From Hyphochytrium catenoides (Eukaryota > Sar > Hyphochytriomycetes > Hyphochytriales > Hyphochytriaceae), in NCBI GenBank assembly GCA_900088475.1, contig FLMG01000943.1, forward strand, positions 40,869-104,868: a DNA stretch of 64,000 nucleotides, written 5' to 3'. The position numbers and the translations under genes were made by a program. This document shows positions 23,801 to 35,300 of the stretch, piece by piece; position 1 is the stretch's first letter; the number at the start of each line of letters is the position of its first letter. Under the pieces are notes generated by a model. It was not told where the DNA came from. It searched no databases and saw only the letters and a list, made by a program, of their open reading frames with translations.

Positions 23801-25319
23801 CCAAATACTTCAACAGTCTCGAGGTCTTGAGTCAGCCGAGGAAGAGGACGAAGGCAGCAGCAGTGGGATGTTTAATGACGATGGATCGTCTACCTCGAGC
23901 TCAAGACAGCGTTATCTAGGTAGTCCTAGAAGAAGACGCAGGGATTCTCGTCTCGGTGGTAAACACGAACCAGGCGGAGAAGAGGGCAGCTCTGACAACT
24001 CATGTCCGACCCAAAGGGAGAAGCCCAAGGCCTATGCTAAGGTCACAAAGCCAAATCTGGTCTTTCGAGCAATTGCCCTTGATTGGCTCCTGGATGCGAG
24101 GAACTACCTCTATCGTGACACTAAAAGAATAGGAAAGGAACATGATGGGCCGACGGTTATAGAGGACGCAACAAGTGGCAAACTGAAGCAGAATGAAGGT
24201 GAATCATCTTCCACGTCCACCAACTGGCTCCGAGCTTTATCTCTTTATAGGGCGGAATGCCAGGAGGCTCTGTCTCTGGGATTATGTGGAATGACCCTAC
24301 TGGCTTTCGTTCAGCTTATTCTATCGTCGGAGGAGGAACTGGCCTCTATTTGGGACGCGGTAGAAATAAACTGCAGATTGCGCCTAGAAGAGAGCAAATG
24401 CAACATCCAGTTACTGCGAGACACAGAAGCCTTGACGATCCCATCTCCCTCCTCTGCCCGCTCTAACTCCACTAACGGGTCTTCCTCCTCGTCTGGTCCT
24501 GCTTCAGTGTCTGTCTTGGACATCAACAGAGAAGAGTTGTCTCTTTTGGTGGAAAATAAGGAACATATTGATGTGAACAGTCATGATAATGTTCTCCAGT
24601 CGGCGTTGAAGGATGAGAAAGAGCAAAAGACTAGGTTGGAAGAGGTTCTTCGCAAAAGGCAAAGAATTGGAAAGAAAGCTCAATCCACCACAACCCTTCT
24701 CGCTGAAGCCTTTCTGGCCCTGGACGATATATCAGAATCTGTTACGGCTACGCTGTTTGGTCTTCAGAAGTTCTCGGGAGAGAGTATTCGGACCCTTGCT
24801 TCAGAAAGAGGTCTCTTAGAGTTTCCTCCAATGACCGTCGTGGCAGTCAATGATGCTCGCAGAAGCTACCACTTGGGTTTCCCCTTAGTTGACGTGGACA
24901 AAGAATCTTTATTATCCAGTTGTCGTCTCCATGGTACTGAGCCTGGAGTAAGCCCACCTCCTGACGTTGGGAAAGAAGAGACAGAAGAGGTGCCGCCTAT
25001 AACAGATCTCTCAGGCAGCAGAGTTTGTGCTCCCTACGTTGAGACGACAGTGTCTGCCTGTGCTACTCCCCTCCTCACAGTCAAAGCTTTGGCTGCCTAT
25101 GAAGCGATAGATGATAGTGAATTGCCCCTTCTTGAAGGCGATCTACTCACAGTAAGGACTCAGGATCCTAGCGGCTGGTGGTATGGAACTAATAATGGCA
25201 CTGGGAGAAGCGGGTGGTTCCCCTCCACATTTGTGCAGGTAGCATATGATCTATGGACAATTATGGAGACTGGCACCCCGCGATCCGAAGACTGGGACGA
25301 TCAGACACCACGACGGTAG
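20824..25319 (+). CDS. MSP/VAP-domain plus SH3-domain protein, 1219 aa
   Basis: Six exons (20824-21568, 21676-21831, 21981-22156, 22313-22893, 22992-23490, 23817-25319) sum to 3660 nt, exactly 1220 codons, with GT-AG borders throughout. Residues 1-248 are Ser/Pro-rich, basic and probably disordered. At about 249-390 is a major-sperm-protein (VAP) domain: LLLQNTSSNSAVAFKVKTTA, then PNRYQIKPPMGIIGP, then KGLIPSLYGKDKFLVQSAIL. MSP domains of VAP proteins sit on the ER and bind FFAT motifs. A helical segment follows (VVGEVRDFLSSL...LIARxLADLAGG region), then a basic disordered stretch, helical regions (AIALDWLLDARNYLY; ALSLGLCGMTLLAFVQLIL, possibly membrane-associated) and coiled-coil-like sequence. 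An SH3 domain lies at about 1140-1196 (ALAAYEAIDDSELPLLEGD, GWWYG, GRSGWFPSTFV). An adaptor or contact-site scaffold role is inferred; I know no named family with this architecture. Confidence 0.8.
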
Positions 25320-28300
25320 CGTTGATTAGACTGCCAGATTTTGTCGGTCCAGACAATATCTATACCTAAAGAAGGTATCAATGGGACAACCAAGGAAGAC
25401 ACATCAATAATATATTGGTGGCTCACCCCTGTTCTGGTGGTTAAGCTTGCAGGATAAGGGGAACAGTAGCAGGTGGTGGATTTAAAGCTAGAGATGTGAT
25501 CCATCAACGACGCTTTCAGGGCTACCCTCAAGTGCTTTGCATTTGCAGCTGCTACCTGATGATTGAAGCTAACAGTCTGGTCGTGTAAGAGATTACCAAG
25601 GGTAGTCACATCTACTAGTTGATATAGCTACCGCCAAGGTTACGGAACAGACCTCAGGGTTCAAGCAGGAACTGTCTGTGACCGACTTAGGAAAATCGGG
25701 CAATTTGGTCTGACTGCGTAGTCAGTTGGTGGCTCATTCGACTTCTATTAGACAAAAGCTCTCTCGGAAGACCATAATGTTGGAAGGGGGGCTTAAGCTA
25801 AACCTTCGCATTGCCGTCACGTCTCCATGGGCCATAGTAGAGAGGCACATAACCCGATCTTAGACCATTGGACCTCTGGGACAACCTTTTGCAGACGGCC
25901 AAGAACCGGACGCGGAGGAACCTATGTAGTTTATTTATTAAATGCGCGTACGTTGAGGTGATAGTACGACAAACCACTCCGTGTCACTTGCGAAGATCCT
26001 CCTCAGACTCAAATTTTATTCACCGTGCTCGACTGCATATCTTCATTTCGCTGAACGATGATACAGCCTATCCACTCTTTCCTTGATATTGCGAGTTCTT
26101 CGGACCTCGAGCACTAGTCCGTTGTTTACCTTTCTTAGACCATTCCTTAGCAGATGTGGCTAACCTCCACTCCACATACTCCCGTTATCAAGACTTAGTG
26201 TTTGGTACTCACGAAAAAAGTGCATGCCGTGCAACGACCGATTAGCTAACGGCGGGCGAAGCTCCTAGTCGTTTTATCGAGCCTGCTTTAAGGACATATG
26301 GCTCCCATCACAACCCCATACTACATCCTCTTGGGGGTAATATACCTGGCTTCTGTCAGAGCCAATATGTGCCCCTACTCTCTTTGGAACAGCAGTGATG
26401 ATGAATGCACCAGGGTAGCGACCCTGGAGCACCCACTTACGGGAGCCCAACTCCTGTAGATAGATACGCGTCACCCGCAGTGTCTCGGATATACAGTCAG
26501 TCAGAAGTCGACGCCAGTTCCGTCAACAACGAAGACGGAGAAAGAAGGCCTCCTTCGATTGATTGGAGTGAGACATGTGGTGGGCGTGGGACGATCGGCA
26601 TCATCATCATCTTCAATCATCACCATCAGATCCTACATGTATAGACCAACAAACGTTTTGAGGTGAAAGGGGATACCCGATCGAAGTCTTAAATTGCCTG
26701 TCCTTTGTTAAAATGTATGATATGATGTTGCTGGGTAGTAAGAAGGTTGGTGGTGGTAATGACTCGTGTCACTGGTACCGTAGTGGAGCGGCCAGCGCTT
26801 ATGCGTCATCACTCTGGATTCGTTCCTGCTTTGTTTCGAAAATCAGGAGCCAGTCCTGTGCGATCACTGGCTCCCTGATGATGCACTCTCTGTTCCATCG
26901 TTCTTCAGTTCCCTGTTCACAAACATGTCAACCATCATTCTCCAAGGGAGTCCGACTAGTGTGTTTGGACTCGATGAGAGACAGTGCACCTTGAGTTCTG
27001 GCGCAGCTTGGGGCCTGATGACGCGTGCAAACACATACCGTTCCTCGTAGCGCTGCAAACTACTATCGAACTACTGTACAGTGCAGCTTCTTGTCCGTGT
27101 ATACAGATGCAATGTTATGGCTTGCACATAGCTAGCGAGGACGCTCGAAAATAATAGTTGGTTCTACCCAAGAGTACTTTGATCTGAAGTATATATGGTC
27201 CCCTTGGACGAAGAAGGATCGCGTGCGTAAATCCCTCCCAAGAAGGATCGCCATCAGAGCGTACATCCTCCTCCCTCCTAGCTGCCAAGGTGCATCAGCC
27301 ATCAATAATATGTACGGCTAAGGAATGTTTGCAGAATATCACCAGCAGATAATGCCACAGTTGCTCCATTGTACTGTACCTCAGCCGATGATATGACGCG
27401 AACAGCGACTACCATTACTTCTTTTGTCTGACCCTCACCTTTACTGCGGTACCGTGACGAGGCTTATATCTGCAGCGTAGTCCTGGAACGTAGAGTAGTA
27501 CTTTTCGAGCGCACCCAGGGGTCAGATGCCTCTCAGGTTGTTGGGTGGTGTGGGCTGATGAACACAACGCATGGGTTCCATGTGTTCTACTGGAACTCCG
27601 TTTTGCATCAGGGACGAATATACGTTCTCTCTCATACTGTCTAAAATAGTAAGCACTAGTACTCTGGAGGTTAGGTAGGCCGGGTATGCAAGAGACCAGT
27701 CCGAATAAGAAAGTATAATCAGGTTCGTTCCCTGTCGAACCTGCCAAAGTAGTGCCAGACTACAGTGGGACAAGTAAGGCTTAGTAGTTCTAGGTTTAAT
27801 ATTTGCCCTGTAAATTTAGAGGCCCGTAGGAGGTAGGAGAGGGACCCTATTATAAGCGTGCTATAACAAAGTCAACCAGGGCAAAATGATGTTACTGTGT
27901 GCCTATTGGTGACCATCGACCTCAATGATCTTTGCTCTGGATGGCCGTCATCTCAGATCCTACTGGTCAGTAGGTAGATGATAGGTGCTGCACTACTGTA
28001 TATACAGTGACGATAAGAACTCATGTTGGTTTCTACGTACAGTTATTCTCAAGCAGTCTAAATAAAACGGATACGGATCTTCTGATCACTACGGTAGAGA
28101 GGGACTGTCGTTCGAAAAGGATGACGCTTATAGCGTCCTTTTGTGACGTCTGACGAGCGGGCAGACCCCAAGCCCCTTTAATGGGTGCAGTACTTGTAAA
28201 AAGGAGACCTTCACATATAGAAACGTTAACAGCATCCATGAACCTCAGAGAAAACTCAATTAAGCTTGCTTCACTGAGTCAACCCTGTCTCAACGAGGCG

Positions 28301-31300
28301 CAGTTCAACGAGGACGGTGTTAGTCCTTGTCTATTATTTGCTGAAGAAGCGGACACCACTTACAGAACAACCACCACTACTAAAACGGAAGCAGCCTTGA
28401 TCATGGTTCTATGTCCCCGGTCTAAAATAAGAAAGTACTCTGCAAAAGGTTGCCTTTATTGTAGGGAGAGGGAGGAAGGATTATAGAGGTCGAAACAAAC
28501 GATGCGCTGAGTAGAGGGAGAGTGAGGGAGCGTGCCAACTCTAGAGGCTTCCACCAGCGACAGTCGCAGGTGTCCATACTCACCTGTCGCACATACTCAG
28601 TCGTCGTCATCATTGCAGCTATATTGTACTAAGGCCCATAGACGACATATCACTACTCTATTCAGATTTCTGTCACATATCAGCAGGGCGCAGTAGCAAT
28701 TAGGGTACTTGTCAGGATTGTAGTTCTACGCTACCTACTTTGTTGTTGGTGATCGAGCTGTAAGGAACAGAAGGAACTACTTTTTAGATGTCGTGATCAA
28801 CCTCGAGTCTATAATAGGCCAGCTCCTTTTGAAGAAGTAGTTCTATATCTACTGCAAGAGCCAGGCAACACAAGAGTAGTAATAATGAGAATATATTCGG
28901 AAGGAAAGGTCTAATCCCCCACCAAAAAGCCTCTGCTAGAGAGGAAAGGCAGCCGCGATCACACTGCAGTCTCTAAATAATTGTACGTCGTAGTACGCGT
29001 AGAGCCCACTGATCTGCCTCCTAGGAGGAGCGGTTGCTGCTGGGCTTATGTTTGCACAAGAATACCTTCGCCTGTCCTCCATTGGCCCTCCTGGATAATC
29101 GCTTGTTTACATTTCCGACACTTTTAGCCTACCTCCAAATAACAGTAAGGTAGTTTATCGCTAAAAGGGCACTGCTACAGCTACTGTCATAACAGTCACA
29201 AGCAGATTGAAGATTGAGGACGCACCCACTTCTTGTAGAAGTAAGAGCTTCCGGGACGGAATGGAACAAGTTTGGAGAACATGCCCTTCGTCGTCGCAGT
29301 ACAGACTGTCATAGCAAGTGAAGGGGAGGAAGGACGGAGCTACAAATACGGGGCCGTCTAAGATACCAGCACCCAATCTAAGAATTCTCCCGTCTTATCT
29401 AGTTCACTCTTCTCATGCAGCTGAGTCAGAAGCTGCATAAAGAAGGCAGAGTCCTTTTTCTCTGTTTACAGAACATAGGGACTGTTGTTTGTAAGACGAA
29501 ATCAAGGTTCATAATGTTATGGCCTTCCCTTTGCTTTTCCCCCAGCCTGAAGCATCAGCTAGAGGGGGCCAGTTTTCCCCCTCCAGCTGAGAAAGGACAG
29601 TGCATCACTGGGAACAAGTCCCAAGCCTAAATAACGTATTGAGCACCACTAGTTGAACAGCCATAATGAAAGCGTACAACTGTCAGTATAGTTCTATGTG
29701 GGCTTTGGAGAAGGGGCCAAGCAGAGTCCATTGTATGATTCTAGCTGTCCTCACTAGAGGGCAGTGAAGGAGAGCATGGAATGACTGAAGAAGAAAACAA
29801 TGGAACAGCTAAGACTTAGTTCTATGGGGTCGTCAGAGGTCACCCGACACACTTAACCTTCTGAACTTTCCTTCTGATGATACTGGAGAAAACAACCTTA
29901 ACAAAGACCTATTCACTATCAGTGTATAGCATCAGCCATGAGGGGCTGGGGCGGGTGGGAAAGTGCAGGAAAGATCAGGTAGGAAACATGCAACAGCGCA
30001 ACAGCTGAGAACTCCCAACATTAAGTGCAAGCCCAGGACCATTCCGTCAAGTCCTAACAGACAGACACCATTAGTACGGTAACAATGTATTAAGCCGTGT
30101 TACTACGGTCGTCTTGAAGATGACGAGCAGGAATACGGTGGAAGCGGGTGGCATGAGGAACGAGACGTCACTCCTAAGAGCAGAGTGATGCAGCCGACCG
30201 TTGATGACAGAGGGTGAGGAGGCGAAAAACCGTTCCAAAAGCCAGGACGGAAGCTCCTGGTACCATCAAAACGGGACCATAAAATTGGTCTGCGGCAGCA
30301 CATGTTCTGCCTCCTTTTCCTCCTGATGTTTCGAAGCCGAGACTAGCTGAACAGTTGTCTTCGTTTCTCCTCCCTGCCTGACCTGACAGCAGCAGAAAGA
30401 AGCCGCTTCTAGATTCAGACTTCAGATATAGAGAGATAGTAAAAGAAAAATAGAATTGTGGGCCGCTCTCCTACCTCCTGTGGCCAATCGGCCAGCTCAG
30501 CAGAAGAGTCGCTTATAATCGATTCTTCCCTACTCTTCTTGCACACGCGAAGCCGCGCTGCGTCGCGAAGAGTGCGCCTCTCAGGAGATTGACCACTTGT
30601 CCTTAGTTCTTCGCCAAGGTATGCGCACCACTTCAACGTTATCACTTGACGAACGACAAACGGCGCTAGAAGGAGCGATCTCCTCTGTCAAGCAGTTGAC
30701 CCTCGCAGCTTCTTCTGGTGAGTTCCTACTATTCTTTGGCCAACCACTTGCTACCTGTAGAACCTATACTATCTCCACCTCTAACTTAAACTGGCAAAGC
30801 TAACCTGGAAACCATCAACTTGATCTCATATCTTTTTTTAGAAAGAGGCAAGAGATGTTAAAGGTTACAGGTAGACCGCATGAGCTGCGGAGCCCTCGTG
30901 GTCTACCGCGGAGAAGTGACTAGCAAAGCACGTGACGAGGAGCTCTGAAGGACAGGTCTACAGCCCCTGGCCTCAGGAGACTGTTGCTCTTCAATAGGGG
31001 AGAACTGACCACCCTACCATACGGTATAAACAAGACCCGGCAAGGGCCGCGGTCCGCTCTTGCTGGACTAAACGTAGTTGACTTGAAGCTATATAATATA
31101 TTGAGCCATGCATAGCAACCATGGAGACGGAGAAGGTAAATTTTTCTCTCGGTCCCAGTTATTTCAGCACCTCTAATTCTATTCACGGCAGCTTCTTACT
31201 TAGTCTGGCTTTCACTTCTTGCTACTTGCCACGGCAGTGGACAACCACCGAAGGAACCTAACGGAAGCTGTTATAGTGGAGTTAGACCGCTAGCAGTTAT

Positions 31301-31458
31301 GATGATATATATTGCCATATATTCTCCGTTTAAGGTCCTTGTTGGGTTCAATCCTCCGAAGGTCACTGTTTTAGTTGAATCTAACCAGTAAATGAACCTT
31401 AAATCCCTTAGGAGAGCCTTCGACAAGGAGAATACGGAGGCAGGTCAACACTAGCACA
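25320..31458. other. Gene-poor region, no supported gene
   Basis: About 6.1 kb with only short, unconserved open frames on both strands and no splice-linked series of exons. A CAT-rich microsatellite-like patch occurs near 26597-26632. No transposase, reverse transcriptase, tRNA or rRNA was recognised. Confidence 0.5.
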
Positions 31459-32398
31459 ATGGAAGAAAGGACTGACTACTCCATTCGCATGCAATGGCAA
31501 GGCAGCTCGCGAGGATATGCCAATAAGGCAGGCGAAAGATGGGGAGCCCAAAGTATCAGAGGCAGGGAAGAGTGGTCTGAAAACTATCACTCGCCAGTGC
31601 ATAGGAAGGAAGAGTGTCTATCTCTACCTCCGTCCGCGGATTCAAGGAAGAATCAAACGTCTCCTCGTGTTTCGCCTTTGCAGAGTGCTCAGGTTGGCGT
31701 TCGTTTCTCGCTTTATGACTCCGAAATGGCAAGGACGGAAGAGAGCGGTGTTAGAGATGAGAGACTACTTTCACCATCCATTGGGAAGTCAACTTCAATC
31801 GTACGGCCAGTACGGATAGACAGAACTGCAATTATTGGTTTGGAAGAACCTGGCCCCCTGGTCTCTCAGACATCAGAGGTAGAGGAAACGAGAAAATTTT
31901 CTATGGACTCTCAAGCATGTACTAGAGGATTGAAAAGGCAATCGCGGCGGTTGACTGATAACTATAGACAACACGCAAATTTCGAAGCTAGTGCAGACGA
32001 ACGGCAGCCTAAACAAGCGTCTATCCCGCAGACGAGCCAACCTATCAACCTTAATACGGCCCTGCCTGCTGGTGCCGCCGAAATGCCAACCAGGGGAATG
32101 GGTGCTCCCTCTAACCATGATCAGAGCTTCCCCAAGAAGCGGAAGGGTGTGAAACACAAGCCTTGTAAGTCNNNNNNNNNNNNNNNNNNNNNNNNNNNNN
32201 NNNNNNNNNNNNNNNNNNNNNNNNNNNNNNNNNNNNTGCGTCGAGGATTGCAATAAGCACGCGGTAAAGGAGGGAATGTGCCGGCGGCACTACTTATCCA
32301 TTATTCGCACCTGTTCCAGGGAAGGGTGTCAAAGATATGCCAAGAAGAATGGAGAGTGCCTTAGACACAGCAACGGATCTGATGAGGACACAAGTTGA
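31459..32398 (+). CDS. WRKY19-like Cys/His zinc-finger repeat protein (interrupted by assembly gap)
   Basis: An open frame starts MEERTDYSIRMQWQGSS at 31459 and encodes a basic, disordered region with a KKRKGVKHK stretch that could act as a nuclear localisation signal. The frame reaches a cysteine just before 65 undetermined bases. After the gap, from 32237, the frame reads two compact zinc-ligand units: CVEDCNKHAVKEGMCRRH (C-x3-C-x9-C-x2-H) and CSREGCQRYAKKNGECLRH (C-x4-C-x9-C-x2-H), ending in TGA at 32396-32398. This repeat is the one often labelled 'WRKY transcription factor 19-like' and is abundant in stramenopiles and some other protists. The gap probably hides at least one further unit. 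The stated gap length (65) does not keep the frame, so it is an estimate or hides an intron. DNA or protein binding is inferred. Confidence 0.7.
32172..32236. other. Assembly gap (65 N)
   Basis: A run of 65 undetermined bases inside the zinc-finger gene. For the two sides to share a frame without an intron the gap length would have to be 1 modulo 3, which 65 is not. Confidence 0.98.
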
Positions 32399-35300
32399 GA
32401 ATATGGTTGACAATTGTAGGTCCTGCGGGTGCCTGCTTCGAAGAGAGGTAAAGTCTAAGTGACGCACAACCATGATGGGAAGAGATCCACATCATGGAAC
32501 AAAAGCATAAGAAGGGAGAAATCTCATTCTCTTAAGGCTTTTTGATACAATCATAATGGTGGCGATATGACTATATTGTTTGTCGAAAAGAGCACAACAA
32601 AGCTGTTAGCACAGGAGCGTAAGCAATTGAGCGGTCCATATTCCCTTACTTCGAATTCTCAAGGTCTTGGCAGCTCTATGACGGTCCTATTAGTGCAGCT
32701 TAGAAGTAGAGTCGATCTAGCATAGACTCTGGTGCCGCCCCCCCCCCCNNGCCTCGTAAACAATTACTGATTTTACGGTAAGAAGGAGCAACGAAGGCGT
32801 ATGCTTTTCGAGCTTCGTAAAATGGGAAGGTTGTAGCAGTCAGGCAAGCCATCCTTATCATCACTTCCAGATCTAGCAGATGTGTGGACCCACCATCGCA
32901 TTGTAAGCCAGCAAAGTTGACATACGATCTCTCAAGGAAAGAGTTAGAAATAAGTAGATTTCGAGAAATTTTGCCTGATAGGACTATGGCGTCAAGAGTT
33001 GACTAATACGAAGCTGGGGCAATAATGTCATGGTGGTGTTGTGGGGTGACTTGCAGATCCGCCTCTGTCCTGAGATATTAGTAAATATTTTCCCCATTTC
33101 ATCCCGCTACGTGTCGTCGTTATATCACGTATGTAGTATGGGACCCTAATAATAGCAGGAAGCCCTTGTCATGTAAGTAGGGCAAGGAGTACTGGTGATT
33201 AGAGGTGGGTCTAAGATGCGGGCACCGATAGCATCAGCGTTCGATTGTTGCATACTCCGTCGTTAACTTCGCTCTTCCTCGTGTTTAGTTCGTCCAGAGG
33301 AGGCGTTATGATATCGACGACGCAAGTGATCATATATAGTAGGCAGCAATCAGCACGGATACGGATATTAGAGAAGAAGAGACCCTATGGAGAAGACGTG
33401 GTAAGACAAAAGGATAGACTTTGCCGCGATTGATTAAAAAGCTAAAATGATGAGGTAGATGAGAAGAAGTAAGGTATAGGAGCGAGACAGTAACTAACGA
33501 CAGGAGCGGAGAGTAATAGAAAGGTGATGATCTCTGAAAGCATAAGTCTTCCGTACTAGTGACTGGCGATATCATCCTGCCAGGACATTTATTCGGCCAG
33601 TCCGGCCAGTATGAGAGGAGGAAAGATAGAGGAAAAAAAGGGCTCCGTCTGTCCAGGAAGGATATCGTCTTGACTGACAGTCTACCTCATCCTGCCCGGA
33701 CATGTATTGGGCCAGTCCGGCCAGTGATGAGAGAGGAGAAAAGATACAGGAAAAATAGGGCTCCGTCTGTCCAGGAACGATATCGTCTTGACTGAGAAAG
33801 GAAAACGGCCATCCTCCGCACAATATTATGGATCTTCATGCTGAAGGATAACACTATGATTGTGGGCTTAATTGCTGAAACTGCTGCGGATGCTCGATTA
33901 TCGAAGCACCTCATAATCCACTGTTGTGCCTCCGCTTCTGGGTTTGCTCTTCAGGCCAATTACCTGCTAGCTTTTCTTTCCTCCATGGGGACTCGATCCT
34001 GACAGCGAAGGGCATAAGCAAATGGATGAAGAGGAGCTCAATCAGGGACCAAATGCCTCGATAGAGGAAGGACAAAAGGAACGGAGACATATGATCTGCA
34101 GAGAATGGTTATAGCAGAAAGGGTGACTTAATGAGAACATGACCAAGGTTACCAAGGTTGGGTGCAGGCAGCAAGGGGACACGAGCTGTCTGAGAGACAA
34201 AGAGCGTCGTGTCCCAGAGGATAAAAGACGATGCCGAGAGAAGCGAGTTCCAAAGCAAGAAACACAGCATAAGGTGGGAAGGTGCGTCGAGAGAGGTAGG
34301 AAGACTTCGTGATATGTGGAACTGCAGATGATACACGAACGGTGTGAAAAAGAGATGAAAAGAAGGAAGCTAGCAGAAGAAGGGCAACGGCAGCGAGAAA
34401 AAAGGTATGAACGCAAACACGCGGGACGACGGAAAGTCAGCGAAGTAATAAGGGGAATGACGGGGCAGGAAGGGAAAGAAGTAGTTGCGTAATGAAAGGA
34501 CGTAAATGAAAGAACTCCTGAGAGACAGAGAGAGCATCAAATAGGCATCGGCGCTGACCTTTCTCGTCTTACGCCCATGAAGGAAGACCACAATGATGGG
34601 TACAATATTTCAGCCTCGTCCACCTCGCTAATATCAACGTCTGAGCACTCCAATGAGAGGTTGTGCCGTACTAGCATTACTGCAAAGAGCACCAGTTTGA
34701 GGCAGACGTTGACAAATCAAGGCACCTAGTCTTTGCTTTCAGTCAGGCGATGAGGTTTCAACCCAGACAACCTTTGAAAGCAATCTGAACCCTTGTTGCT
34801 GGTTGTATCCGTTAGTTGTAGGTGGCCCACCACCTGTAATAGCAATGAGTGGATGGGTTAAATGAACCTGTTGGCCGATTACACGCCCTGCATCGGAGGG
34901 TGGGTGCAAGCAGATGCATCTGGAAGAATTGAAGGAAAGTAGGTCGTTTAAAACGAAGAAAGATACGGCTCCTCTTACACATGGAGCCAGAAGAAGAAGA
35001 GTATGAGGTTCCGAGACGCAGCAAAGGGCAAAGTGTTGCCAAGGAACATAAAGGCGAAGACGAGGATACTAACTGTGGGCAAGTAGTAGTTCTTTCTCAC
35101 CTGTGGTGTACTTTCCTACCGTCCCCTCTCGAGTAGCACATGTTCACAATATTGTAGACAATGACAGGCGATAGCTTGGATCAAGGTGTCCATGAGTCAT
35201 GTCATACGACGGAAAAAACGAAGAAGAGGAGGCTTATGCTCAGGAAAATGAGAAGATATGAGGGGTCTCACGTTCGTCCAAGCCGTCGCTGGAGCCAACA

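Noticed and set aside
32237..32256. Frame continuing from the zinc-finger ORF through the N run (ending RRGLQ)
   Set aside because: Artefact of treating 65 N as a real length. The cysteine/histidine pattern shows that the true frame after the gap is a different one.
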